Of a stretch of 41,870 nucleotides of DNA, positions 7,986 to 15,262 are shown piece by piece. Source of the stretch: Thermococcus sp. (GTDB taxonomy: Archaea > Methanobacteriota_B > Thermococci > Thermococcales > Thermococcaceae). The notes beneath the pieces were generated by a model that saw only the letters and a list, made by a program, of their open reading frames with translations, searched no databases and had not been told where the DNA came from. Each line of letters begins with the position of its first letter. The first letter of the stretch is position 1. Location of the stretch: the NCBI RefSeq assembly GCF_015521605.1, contig NZ_WANV01000025.1, positions 1 through 41,870 of the forward strand, read 5' to 3'. The position numbers and the translations under genes were made by a program.

Positions 7986-8510
7986 TCAGCCTCCGGCCTG
8001 AAGGAGAAGTCCCGGAAGCTGGGGCTGTCTCTGGCCGAGCTCCTGGTCAAGCATGAAGATGACCTGCGGGCTGTCCTTGGCGAACTTGAGTTTATCGACG
8101 ATCTTCTTGACGTTTGCCTCCTCCTCGACCTGCTCGTTGATGAACCACTCAAGGAACGCCCTCGTCGAGTAGTCCTTCTCCTCCTCGGCAAGGGCGGCGA
8201 GCTCGTGTATGTGCCTGGTTATGAACTGCTCGTGCTCGTAGGCGGCCTCAAAAGCGGCAAGCGGTGAGTCCCACTCCTTGGGCGGCTCTTGGACTGCCTT
8301 CAGCTCTACCCTGCCGTTGCGGTCGTATATGTAGTTGTAGAACCTCAGGGCGTGGCCAAGCTCCTCCTCGGCCTGGGCCTTCATCCAGTTGGCAAAGCCC
8401 TCAAGGTTCATGTCCTCGAAGTAGGCCGCCATCGAGAAGTACAGGTAGGCCGAATAGAGCTCCCTGTTCAGCTGCTCGTTGAGGGCCTTCAGCATCTTTT
8501 CACTCAGCAT
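7986..8510 (-). CDS. ftnA: Ferritin (24-mer iron-storage type)
   Basis: This 174-residue protein closely resembles Thermococcales ferritin. The ferroxidase-centre ligands are visible: Glu17 in helix A, and Glu50 and His53 in the E-E-E-L-G-H motif, with further acidic ligands in [11 protein letters not shown]. It oxidises Fe(II) and stores Fe(III) mineral in the cytoplasm. ATG 8510 follows a GGTGG site; a GTG three codons earlier is less likely. A TATA (CTTTTAAAG on the minus strand, about 8545-8553) gives it its own promoter, between thiI and the suf operon. Confidence 0.96.
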   Translation of the reverse strand: MLSEKMLKALNEQLNRELYSAYLYFSMAAYFEDMNLEGFANWMKAQAEEELGHALRFYNYIYDRNGRVELKAVQEPPKEWDSPLAAFEAAYEHEQFITRHIHELAALAEEEKDYSTRAFLEWFINEQVEEEANVKKIVDKLKFAKDSPQVIFMLDQELGQRQPQLPGLLLQAGG

Positions 8511-8559
8511 CTCCACCACCTCCAGGTATAGTTACACCGGGTTACTTTAAAAGCTTTCC

Positions 8560-9651
8560 TCATACCAGCCCTTCCCGCTCCAGCACATCCAGAACCCTCT
8601 GGAACTGCTCAAGCTTCCCGCTCGTAACGACCCTTTCCGGGCGGAACGGGCAGTCGCAGTAGGGGTACTCAAGGAACGCCTGATACGTCCCTATCTTTCT
8701 CGCTATCGCCACTATCTCCTCCTTGTCCATCCCCAAAAGCGGCCTGTGGACAGGGAAGCGCACGCTCATGGTCTCGAAATACAGGTTAGAGAGGGTTTGT
8801 GAGGCCACCTGTCCGAGGCTGTCTCCGGTGACTATCCCCAGCGCACCCTTCTCCCTCGCTATCTCCGCGGCTCTCCTCAGCATCGCCACCTTGCAGACCA
8901 CGCACGTCCACTCGCGGAGATTGGCCTTTACCAGGGCCGAGACGTAGGGCTTCAGGATCTCAAAGTGGTTCTCCACTATCAGCTCTATCGGCTCAGGGGA
9001 GTAGTCCTCAAGTATGTCAACGACCTTCTCGACGACGTTTCTCGCGTTCAGCCCCTGGTCAAAGTGCACCGCGATGACTTCAGCCCCCCTCTTGAGCATG
9101 AGGAAGGCGGCAACGGGAGAATCTATGCCCCCGCTCAGCAGGACGACGACTTTGCCCTGCGTCCCAACCGGCAGGCCGCCAACTCCCCTGAGCTTCTCAA
9201 GGAAGACGTAGGCCTTCCCGGCTATTATCTCTATCCCGACAACGAGCTCCGGGTTTTTTAGGTCAACCTTCCAGCCGAAGTTCTCGACGATGAAGGCCCC
9301 GATCTCACGGTTTACCTCCATGGAGGTCTTGAGGAAGGTCTTGTCGAGCCTCTGGGTTTCGACCTTGAAGCTCTTCGGGTTGAGGCCCTTCAGGGCATCC
9401 ATCAGGTAATCCGGAACCTCTTCGTAGTCCATCTCCCTCGCTGGAGATACCGAGACCACGCCGGGAACCTTGGCTATTATCTGGGCCGCCTCGTCGGGGG
9501 CATCGACCAGTATCCGCCCCTTGATTATCTTCGCCCGTCCCTCTATGCCCTTCCTCCTCAGCGCGGCGAGTATGTTGTCCCTGAGCTTCCTCTCGAACTC
9601 CCTCCTTTTGCCGCCCTTGATGCCGACCTCGCCGTAGCGCACGATTATCAC
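8560..9651 (-). CDS. thiI: ThiI, tRNA 4-thiouridine synthetase / sulfurtransferase
   Basis: The 363-residue protein has the ThiI order: an N-terminal ferredoxin-like domain (VRYGEVGIKGGKRREFE), a THUMP domain (about residues 60-165) and a PP-loop ATPase (LLSGGIDSPVAAF). A conserved T-C-V-V-C-K motif and a C-terminal CDCPFRPERVVT follow. It lacks the C-terminal rhodanese domain of the E. coli enzyme, as archaeal homologues usually do, so sulfur must come from another donor. The start is either GTG 9651, favoured by GGTGG five bases earlier, or GTG 9660. It follows the ThiF-like gene almost without a gap, so both are probably cotranscribed. Confidence 0.93.
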   Translation of the reverse strand: MIIVRYGEVGIKGGKRREFERKLRDNILAALRRKGIEGRAKIIKGRILVDAPDEAAQIIAKVPGVVSVSPAREMDYEEVPDYLMDALKGLNPKSFKVETQRLDKTFLKTSMEVNREIGAFIVENFGWKVDLKNPELVVGIEIIAGKAYVFLEKLRGVGGLPVGTQGKVVVLLSGGIDSPVAAFLMLKRGAEVIAVHFDQGLNARNVVEKVVDILEDYSPEPIELIVENHFEILKPYVSALVKANLREWTCVVCKVAMLRRAAEIAREKGALGIVTGDSLGQVASQTLSNLYFETMSVRFPVHRPLLGMDKEEIVAIARKIGTYQAFLEYPYCDCPFRPERVVTSGKLEQFQRVLDVLEREGLV

Positions 9652-9652
9652 T

Positions 9653-10609
9653 TCAACCACCTAGGTAGCGGGCGAAGAAGTTCTTGGCCTCCTTCTCGTC
9701 CTCGGCACCGCGGATTACCATTCTGCCCGTCCTGAACACCAGTATCTCGGCGTAGTCGTCCTCGAACTGGATGAACTGGCTCGTCTTCAGGTACTCGATG
9801 CCGAGCTTCTCAAGCCTCTCCGCGAACTCGTCGAGGTTTATGCTCATGGGTACGGGCGGCGTCACCTGTATCGAGCCGTCGCACATGCGCTCGACCTTTA
9901 TCCGCTTTTCGAGAAACGTGAGTTCCTTCCTCACACAGGCGGGACAGTCCTCCCTCCTCGGTATCCTGACCTTCTCGAAGTCCATGCTCTTGAGGTCAAA
10001 GAATAACAGTTCGCTCTCGACCTCCTCGCCGAGCAGAATCTTCGCCGCCAGGGCAACGGCCAGTGATGCCGCGAAGCTTGGAACATAGCTCATTATTCCC
10101 GCTATCGCACAGGTCGGCAAAGGCCTTTCGGGGAGTTTGGGCATCAGACAGCGGAAGCAGGCGGTTTTTCCGGGGATTATCGGCATTATGTTGCCGTAGG
10201 TTGCCAGGACACCCACGTAAATCCAGGGCTTGTTGTTTTTGACCGCGTAGTCGTTTATGACCTGCCTCGTGTAGATGTTGTCAGTCCCGTCGATTATCAG
10301 GTCAGCTTCGTCCAGGAGACCCACCGTCCCGGGGTTGAGGTCTTCGAAGTGCCCCACGACCCCGAACCGCTCCTTCAGAACCTCAACCTTCGGCTTTCCG
10401 ACGTCCTCCTTGGTGTATACCGTCCTGGGGAGGTCGCTCTCGTCCACGAAGTCCCTGTCGATAACGATTATCCTTCCAACACCGAGCTTGTGGAGGAAGT
10501 AAACCTCCCAGCTGCCCAGAGCGCCGGCTCCGACAACGGCAACGGTGCTCTCGCTCAGCTTTCTCTGTCCCTCGATTCCTATGATCGGGAAGTGCCTCGA
10601 AAAGTCCAT
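9653..10609 (-). CDS. ThiF/MoeB/UbaA-type E1-like adenylyltransferase
   Basis: This 318-residue protein has the E1 fold: nucleotide motif VVGAGALGSW, D-R-D-F-V-D-E-S-D-L-P-R-T, D-G-T-D-N, the candidate catalytic Cys in P-L-P-T-C-A-I-A-G, and zinc-binding pairs CFRC and CPAC. Such enzymes adenylate the C-terminal Gly of ubiquitin-like sulfur carriers for thiolation or protein conjugation. After the second zinc pair, about 85 further residues form an alpha/beta extension I do not recognise, perhaps a small carrier-like or regulatory domain. Pairing with thiI points to tRNA thiolation or cofactor sulfur transfer. ATG 10609 follows a GGTGGGGG site. Confidence 0.88.
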   Translation of the reverse strand: MDFSRHFPIIGIEGQRKLSESTVAVVGAGALGSWEVYFLHKLGVGRIIVIDRDFVDESDLPRTVYTKEDVGKPKVEVLKERFGVVGHFEDLNPGTVGLLDEADLIIDGTDNIYTRQVINDYAVKNNKPWIYVGVLATYGNIMPIIPGKTACFRCLMPKLPERPLPTCAIAGIMSYVPSFAASLAVALAAKILLGEEVESELLFFDLKSMDFEKVRIPRREDCPACVRKELTFLEKRIKVERMCDGSIQVTPPVPMSINLDEFAERLEKLGIEYLKTSQFIQFEDDYAEILVFRTGRMVIRGAEDEKEAKNFFARYLGG

Positions 10610-10662
10610 CTTTACCCCCACCATACTCTCACCACTGGGGGCTCTGTGGAGGGGATAAAAAG

Positions 10663-10675
10663 GGTTTTGGAAACC
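10663..10675 (-). promoter_or_regulatory. GGTTTCCAAAACC element next to the TATA box of the ThiF-like gene
   Basis: On the minus strand GGTTTCCAAAACC directly precedes CTTTTTATCC, the likely TATA box about 40-50 bp before ATG 10609. The same 13-mer, in the opposite orientation relative to transcription, directly precedes the TATA box of the arsenite transporter gene (15210-15222). The matching placement suggests a shared regulator. Confidence 0.45.
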
Positions 10676-10767
10676 AAAGGTTGCATGGTTCTAAAGCCAT
10701 TATGCGCCACCTGACTCGACCAAAAGGAATTTCTACCCGAATGGCCAACGATGCAGTGGGGGTTAAA

Positions 10768-11331
10768 ATGCACCGCTTCAGTCCCGAGCATGCGGGTGTG
10801 CTGGACTCCGAATGGAGGCGGAGGGTCTTTCCGGCGGAGGAGGTGATAGAGTTCGCCGTCCGCGAAGTCCCTCAAAGAGGAACCGCCGTGGACGTTGGCG
10901 CAGGTACCGGCTATCTGACCGTGCCCCTGGCCAGGGCCTTCAAAAAGGTGTACGCCATCGAGATAAGCCCGAAAATGGCGGAGAAGCTTGAGGACAGACT
11001 CAGGCGGGAGGGAATAACAAACGTGGAGGTCATAGTGACCGAGGAGCCCCCCGATGTGGGGGAGTTTGACTTGGCCGTTTTCTCCAGTGTTCTCCATGAG
11101 ATGGAGAGGCCCGGGGAGTACCTCCGCTGGGCCGGGAAGGCCTTCGTCCTCGTGGCCGAGTGGAAGAAGGAGCCGATGCCCTTCGGGCCCCCAGTGGAGG
11201 AGAGGCTCTCCCCCGAGGACATCGTGAGGCTTGCCGAGAACTTCGAGCCGGTAAAATACAGGGAGCTGGAGTACCACTATCTGATGCTCCTGAGACCGAA
11301 GGTGCGGGGTGGGCGGAATGGAGTTCTTTGA
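10768..11331 (+). CDS. Class I SAM-dependent methyltransferase
   Basis: This 187-residue protein has motif I (VDVGAGTGYLTVPLA), the acidic end of strand beta2 (YAIEIS) and motif IV (FDLAVFSSVLHEM), the layout of small Rossmann-fold methyltransferases. The substrate is unknown. ATG 10768 follows GGGGGTT; upstream in-frame starts would add residues of non-coding character. Its 3' end overlaps the nitroreductase start by 14 bases, so the two are translationally coupled, perhaps for detoxification. Confidence 0.85.
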   Translation: MHRFSPEHAGVLDSEWRRRVFPAEEVIEFAVREVPQRGTAVDVGAGTGYLTVPLARAFKKVYAIEISPKMAEKLEDRLRREGITNVEVIVTEEPPDVGEFDLAVFSSVLHEMERPGEYLRWAGKAFVLVAEWKKEPMPFGPPVEERLSPEDIVRLAENFEPVKYRELEYHYLMLLRPKVRGGRNGVL

Positions 11332-11854
11332 AGTTCTGAGAAAGAGACGGAGCGTGAGGCGCTTTCAGGACAGGCCCGTGCCGCGTGAACTCGTGGAAAA
11401 GCTGCTTGAGGCGGCCTTTCTCTCGCCGAGTTCCTTCAACAAGAGGCCCTGGCACTTCATCGTTGTGGACGACGGGGAGAAGCTCAAGGCACTCTCAAAG
11501 GCAAAGCTTGGCGCCTCCGGTCTGGCAACGGCCCCCCTGGCGATCGTCGTGACCGCGGACGAGGGCCGGAGCGACGTCTGGGTGGAGGACGCCAGCATAG
11601 CGGCGGAGCATATACAGCTGGCTGCCTTTGACCTTGGCCTAAGCTCCTTCTGGGTTCAGATAAGGAACAGAATGCACGGCGAAGGGAAAACCGCCGAGGA
11701 CTACGTCAGGGAGCTCCTGGGGATTCCGGAAAACTACCGCGTGCTCTGCATCATAGGTGTTGGCTATCCCGCGGAGAAAAAGTCCCCCCACGGGGATGAG
11801 GTCTTCGAGTGGGGAAAGGTGAGCCTCAACCGCTTTGGCGAGCCCTGGAGGTAG
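11318..11854 (+). CDS. Nitroreductase-family flavoprotein
   Basis: The 178-residue protein starts with the FMN-phosphate motif RKRRSVRRF and contains AAFLSPSSFNKRPWHFIVV, S-I-A-A-E-H-I-Q-L-A-A and the C-terminal I-I-G-V-G-Y-P. This is the homodimeric NAD(P)H:FMN nitroreductase fold, reducing nitro-aromatics, quinones or flavins; the natural substrate is unknown. ATG 11318 follows a GGTGGGCGG site. It is coupled to the methyltransferase gene upstream. A T-rich stretch after the stop (about 11868-11872) may end the transcript. Confidence 0.88.
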   Translation: MEFFEVLRKRRSVRRFQDRPVPRELVEKLLEAAFLSPSSFNKRPWHFIVVDDGEKLKALSKAKLGASGLATAPLAIVVTADEGRSDVWVEDASIAAEHIQLAAFDLGLSSFWVQIRNRMHGEGKTAEDYVRELLGIPENYRVLCIIGVGYPAEKKSPHGDEVFEWGKVSLNRFGEPWR

Positions 11855-12011
11855 CTTTCCATTTTTAATTCTTCCTTAGGCATATCCATGCTACCCCTCT
11901 GCCACCTGATACGGGCAGATATAAACTGTAAAATTTCCTGGCACTGACCTTTCTATAATGGCAAAGATAAACCCAATAAGAAGTCCAGAGTATAAAACAC
12001 CGGTGGTGCTC

Positions 12012-12257
12012 ATGGGTGAAAATGGATGCAACGTCTTTCCAACCGCAAAGGTGTGCAAGTTCTGCGCCGGAGAGCGCCTTGACGACGTCGTCGCCCTGCT
12101 GAAAAGGAAGGGGTACGAGGTGAGCGTCGAGGGCTGCCTTGGCCTGTGCGCCAAGTACGACTGCGGCAACATAAACGTCATAGCCGGAGGGAAGGAAATA
12201 TCTGCCCCAGACATAGAGGAGCTCGGGGCTCACCTCGGCGCGACTGGGATGGGTTAA
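12012..12257 (+). CDS. Small Cys-rich thioredoxin-fold-like protein, possible [2Fe-2S] binder
   Basis: From ATG 12012 the product has 81 residues and six Cys: one in N-G-C-N, a C-x2-C pair (VCKFC) and a C-x3-C-x4-C set (GCLGLCAKYDC). The second half resembles the C-L-x-x-C region of thioredoxin-like [2Fe-2S] ferredoxins and of small DUF1450 proteins. GGTGGT sits just before ATG 12012. An in-frame ATG at 11958 would add 18 residues but has no ribosome binding site, and the extra stretch contains a TATA-like GTATAAAA. A role in electron transfer or cluster binding is inference. Confidence 0.6.
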   Translation: MGENGCNVFPTAKVCKFCAGERLDDVVALLKRKGYEVSVEGCLGLCAKYDCGNINVIAGGKEISAPDIEELGAHLGATGMG

Positions 12258-12337
12258 GAGAACATGGCGTTTTGATGAAAAAAGCTTCAAAAAAAGGCTT
12301 TTTAACCACTCCATTAATCTTTTTTCAGGTGAAAGGA

Positions 12338-13639
12338 GTGCGCAGGGCGCTTTTGATGCTCGTGATTCTGTCGCTGCTCATACCGCTGGCCAGCGCTGGG
12401 ACCGTCAGATACGGGAACATGTCTTTTCATGACGTCACGACCGAAAAGGAACTTCGGGAACTGGTCTCCTCGAACGGAGGGAGGTACTTCTTCATCTTCT
12501 ACCACTCCGAGAGCTGTCCCGCCTGCCAGTACATGAAAACGAACGTTTTTCCAACTGCCACCGCAGAAAAGGCGCTCAGCGGGTTCGTGCTCGTCTCCGT
12601 GGACGTGTACAGAGGCCGCTCAATAACGACGCTCCGGTACAGGGTTTACAGCCCCGTGGTGGTCATCCAGCCGGACAACGCCGGCTACTACCGGCCCAAA
12701 ACCCCAGGAGAAGAGATAAGCGTCGGCGTTCCGGGGACGCCGACCATGGTCGTCTTCAAGGCCGTTAACGGGACGATGGTTCTGAAAGGGGTGGCGGTAG
12801 GCGCTCTGAACCCAGACGGGCTGGCCTACTTCCTGGAGAAGGCAACGGAGGGGGAAGAACTCCAAACCGCCCCCCGGCCAGAGGGGCAGGGGTCATCCGC
12901 CGGGGACGGATCAGAGGCCTCCAACGGGGGAAGCAACCTCAGCCTCGCTGTCCTGCTCCCGATATTCTCCGCAGGGATCGTCAGCGTTTTCTCACCCTGC
13001 GTTCTCCCCGTCATAGTCGGGACGCTCTCCCTGACCTTCGCGAGGAGGAAGGTCGAGGCGATAATAGCCGGAATGGTGGCCTCCTTTGCCCTGCTCGGTG
13101 CCCTCGTCGGAAGCCTCGGCAACTACGCGTCCCAGATACAGGGAGCCCTCTACCTGATTGGAGGGGCTGGCTTCATAGCCATAGGAGCAAGCCTTGTGAG
13201 CGAGCGCGTCAGTGCGGGACTCGAAAGGCTCCTCAGTTTCTCCCCCGCCGACAGGGTATCCGGAAAGAAAGGCGTGGCCTACGACTTCGCCCTCGGCTCG
13301 GCCCTGGGGGCGACGTGGCTCGGCTGCATTGCTCCCTACGTGGGCTTCGCGGTGATAACCGCCGCCCTAAGCGGGGACACGCTGAGCGGGGTCATTGTCA
13401 TGGGAACCTACGGCCTGGGGATGGGCCTCACCGTCTACCTGCTGACGGCATCGAAGGACCTGGGAGAATGGGTGAACAGGAAGCTCCTCTCCGGAAGGCT
13501 CTCCCTGAGCGGGAAGGGCAGGGCGAGGTGGGAGATCGTCCTCGGGGTGGTTCTGATCCTGCTCGGCCTGATGATGCTCACAGAGCTGACGCCGCTAAAG
13601 CTCTGGAGCTCGCTCTTTGAATCGCTCTCACAGCTTTGA
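12338..13639 (+). CDS. Secreted thioredoxin domain fused to CcdA/DsbD-type membrane domain
   Basis: From GTG 12338, behind GGTGAAAGGA, the protein has 433 residues. A signal sequence (about 1-22) leads to a thioredoxin-like domain with active site SCPACQYM near residue 62 and a cis-Pro region VPGTPTMVV. After a Ser/Gly linker come about six membrane segments of the CcdA/DsbD family, with the conserved S-P-C-V-L-P-V and W-L-G-C-I-A-P Cys motifs. CcdA passes electrons from cytosolic thioredoxin to the outside; the attached domain is the likely first acceptor. This order, with thioredoxin in front, differs from E. coli DsbD, which has its thioredoxin domain at the C-terminus. It may keep extracytoplasmic proteins reduced. 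TTTTTAA near 12298 is the likely TATA box. Confidence 0.88.
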   Translation: MRRALLMLVILSLLIPLASAGTVRYGNMSFHDVTTEKELRELVSSNGGRYFFIFYHSESCPACQYMKTNVFPTATAEKALSGFVLVSVDVYRGRSITTLRYRVYSPVVVIQPDNAGYYRPKTPGEEISVGVPGTPTMVVFKAVNGTMVLKGVAVGALNPDGLAYFLEKATEGEELQTAPRPEGQGSSAGDGSEASNGGSNLSLAVLLPIFSAGIVSVFSPCVLPVIVGTLSLTFARRKVEAIIAGMVASFALLGALVGSLGNYASQIQGALYLIGGAGFIAIGASLVSERVSAGLERLLSFSPADRVSGKKGVAYDFALGSALGATWLGCIAPYVGFAVITAALSGDTLSGVIVMGTYGLGMGLTVYLLTASKDLGEWVNRKLLSGRLSLSGKGRARWEIVLGVVLILLGLMMLTELTPLKLWSSLFESLSQL

Positions 13640-13651
13640 GGAGGTGGTTTG

Positions 13652-14005
13652 ATGTACAGGTACAGGAGAAAACTCGATATGGGCCTCAATGAGGCCGAGG
13701 AGAAGTTTAAGGCAAAGCTTGAGGAGAAGGGCTACAAGGTCGTGCTGGAGTTCACGCCGAGCGACGTCGTAAAGGCCAAGGTCGGCGTCGATATGGAGCC
13801 CTACAGGATCCTCTGGGTCTGCAACCCCAAGATATTCTACGAGATGACGAAGGAGGACTACGAGATCGGATCCTTCGCTCCGTGCCCGGTGCTGTTCTAC
13901 AAGAAGGACGGCGATACCTACGTCGCAATAAACACCGCCGACGACGTGCTGGACATAATCAAGGAGCCCCTTGAGGTCGTCAGAGGGGTCATAGAGGAGC
14001 TCTAA
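13652..14005 (+). CDS. DUF302 domain protein
   Basis: This 117-residue protein fits the DUF302 family: an N-terminal helix (AEEKFKAKLEEKGYKVV), a central YRILWVCNPKIFYEM segment and G-S-F-A-P-C-P-V-L-F-Y. It has two Cys, at W-V-C-N and A-P-C-P. ATG 13652 follows GGAGGTGGTT, and the gene is 12 bp after the CcdA fusion, so the two are probably cotranscribed. The function of the family is not established. CcdA and DUF302 proteins both occur near redox and sulfur or arsenic genes. Confidence 0.75.
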   Translation: MYRYRRKLDMGLNEAEEKFKAKLEEKGYKVVLEFTPSDVVKAKVGVDMEPYRILWVCNPKIFYEMTKEDYEIGSFAPCPVLFYKKDGDTYVAINTADDVLDIIKEPLEVVRGVIEEL

Positions 14006-14010
14006 GCCCC

Positions 14011-14022
14011 TCCTTTTTATTT
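14011..14022 (+). terminator. T-rich terminator after the DUF302 gene
   Basis: CCCCTCC followed by TTTTTATTT begins shortly after the stop codon. Archaeal RNA polymerase ends transcription at such T tracts. Confidence 0.45.
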
Positions 14023-14104
14023 GCAGAGTTTATGCAGTAGCGCCTCTCCCGAGACGGAATCAACGTAAACTCCATTTTTTGCGACCGTCCCCGCACTTGA
14101 AGAC

Positions 14105-14126
14105 TTCTGGACAGAACCGTCCAGAA
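14105..14126. repeat. 8-bp inverted repeat upstream of the ferredoxin gene
   Basis: TTCTGGAC (14105-14112), loop AGAACC, GTCCAGAA (14119-14126) is a perfect inverted repeat. CAGAACCG also occurs twice in tandem across it. It lies about 30-50 bp upstream of the A/T-rich promoter (14152-14166) of the ferredoxin gene and has no T tract behind it, so a protein-binding site fits better than a terminator. Confidence 0.45.
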
Positions 14127-14200
14127 CCGATGGTTAGAAACAAAAACATATGAAAAATATTTTATATGAAAATTTTTTCTTGATTAGTGGGGTGAATGAA

Positions 14201-14635
14201 ATGTCTAACGTGGAAGCTCCCATCATAGGGAAAGACGCCCTTGGAAGGCCCGTTAAGGATCTGAGCGTTGTTCCCTGGTGGGGGATTGAGAGGAAGGAGA
14301 TAGAATGGTACCCGAAGATCAACTACGACGTCTGCGCGGGCTGCGGAATCTGTTTCGTCACCTGCGGGAGGAGGGTTTTTGACTGGGACTCAGAGGAGGG
14401 AAAGCCCGTAGTGGCAAGGCCCTACAACTGCATGGTCGGATGCAACACCTGCGCGATGATATGCCCCTGCGACGCCATAGAGTTCCCACCGAGGGAGTAT
14501 CTGAAGAAGTGGGTGGCAAAGGGCCGTGTCACGAAGAAGGCCTTTGAGATAGTGAGTCAGATCACCAAGAAGGGCAACATGAGCGGGGAAGAGATAACGG
14601 CAACGCCCGATCAGAACCCTCCAAAGAAAGGATGA
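14201..14635 (+). CDS. 2x[4Fe-4S] ferredoxin-domain protein
   Basis: The 144-residue product has two cluster motifs, CAGCGICFVTC and, 30 or so residues later, CMVGCNTCAMIC followed by Pro. The first 45 residues include W-W-G-I-E-R-K-E-I-E-W-Y-P, and the last 45 are polar. ATG 14201 follows GGGGTGA, and a strong A/T-rich promoter lies at 14152-14166. It should be a cytosolic electron carrier or a subunit of a reductase. It converges on arsC 26 bp away; its partner is not evident here. A larger reading frame starting at 14150 begins inside the promoter and was not used. Confidence 0.85.
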   Translation: MSNVEAPIIGKDALGRPVKDLSVVPWWGIERKEIEWYPKINYDVCAGCGICFVTCGRRVFDWDSEEGKPVVARPYNCMVGCNTCAMICPCDAIEFPPREYLKKWVAKGRVTKKAFEIVSQITKKGNMSGEEITATPDQNPPKKG

Positions 14636-14661
14636 GGTATCAGAAGCATCGAGGGTATCCA

Positions 14662-15114
14662 CTATTCAATCTTGAAAAGACCCTTTCGCCCTATTATCTC
14701 CTCCCTGCTCTTCCCGGTTTTTAAGTCATCGATGAGCCCCAGGACGCGGCGCCTTATCTCGTCCCTGACCTCCCGGTACTTCCCAATGGGCTTGCCATAA
14801 GGGTCATCCAGCCCCCAGTCCCACGTTTTTTCGGGGGGAGCGTAGGGGCACTTGTCGAGGCAGCCCATCGTTATCACGAGGTAGGCTTTATCCGCCATCT
14901 CCTCGGTGTAGAGCTTTGAGTACTGACCATCGAGGGAGATCCCAATCTCTTCCATGACCATCCTCGCGAACGGGTCTATCTCGTCGGCCGGTTCTGTGCC
15001 GGCGCTCATCGCCCTAAAGCGCGGGTCGTCGTTAAAGCGGTTGAAGAAGGCCTCCGCCATCTGGCTCCTCGCTGAGTTCTTGACGCAGACAAAGAGGATG
15101 AGCTTCTCCACCAT
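14662..15114 (-). CDS. arsC: Arsenate reductase, low-molecular-weight phosphatase type
   Basis: This 150-residue protein has the P-loop FVCVKNSARSQMAEAF with the C-x5-R signature of LMW phosphatase/ArsC proteins. A second Cys pair (M-G-C-L-D-K-C-P-Y-A-P-P) is where the thioredoxin-linked arsenate reductases carry their relay Cys. D-W-G-L-D-D-P-Y-G-K supplies the general acid. It would reduce arsenate to arsenite in the cytoplasm. ATG 15114 follows GGTGAG. It is divergent from acr3, which exports arsenite. A TATA (ATTTAAAG on the minus strand, 15144-15153) precedes it. Confidence 0.87.
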   Translation of the reverse strand: MVEKLILFVCVKNSARSQMAEAFFNRFNDDPRFRAMSAGTEPADEIDPFARMVMEEIGISLDGQYSKLYTEEMADKAYLVITMGCLDKCPYAPPEKTWDWGLDDPYGKPIGKYREVRDEIRRRVLGLIDDLKTGKSREEIIGRKGLFKIE

Positions 15115-15196
15115 TTTTCTCACCGGAAAAGGCTCCAGGGCGGGCTTTAAATCCTTTGCCGCAGTAGTCTATGTAGGCTATATAGTTCTCGGGAAA

Positions 15197-15231
15197 GTGG
15201 TAAACCTAAGGTTTTGGAAACCCTTATATTT
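15197..15231 (+). promoter_or_regulatory. acr3 promoter with overlapping AAACC/GGTTT inverted repeats
   Basis: AAACC-TAA-GGTTT (15202-15214) overlaps GGTTT-TGG-AAACC (15210-15222), and the TATA box TTATATT follows immediately (15224-15230). The stretch GTG-N3-AAC-N5-GTT from 15197 to 15213 differs by one base from the GTTn3AACn5GTT motif I recall for the Thermococcales redox regulator SurR. Position just upstream of the TATA box fits activation. Confidence 0.45.
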
Positions 15232-15262
15232 GAAATTTTTTTAGTCGGTCTGGTGGAAAAGA

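Noticed and set aside
12146-12337. N-terminal extension of the thioredoxin-CcdA protein
   Set aside because: It overlaps the Cys-rich gene out of frame and would bury the signal sequence; GTG 12338 has a good ribosome binding site.
14150-14200. An upstream start for the ferredoxin gene
   Set aside because: The added residues come from the A/T-rich promoter, and GGGGTGA favours ATG 14201.
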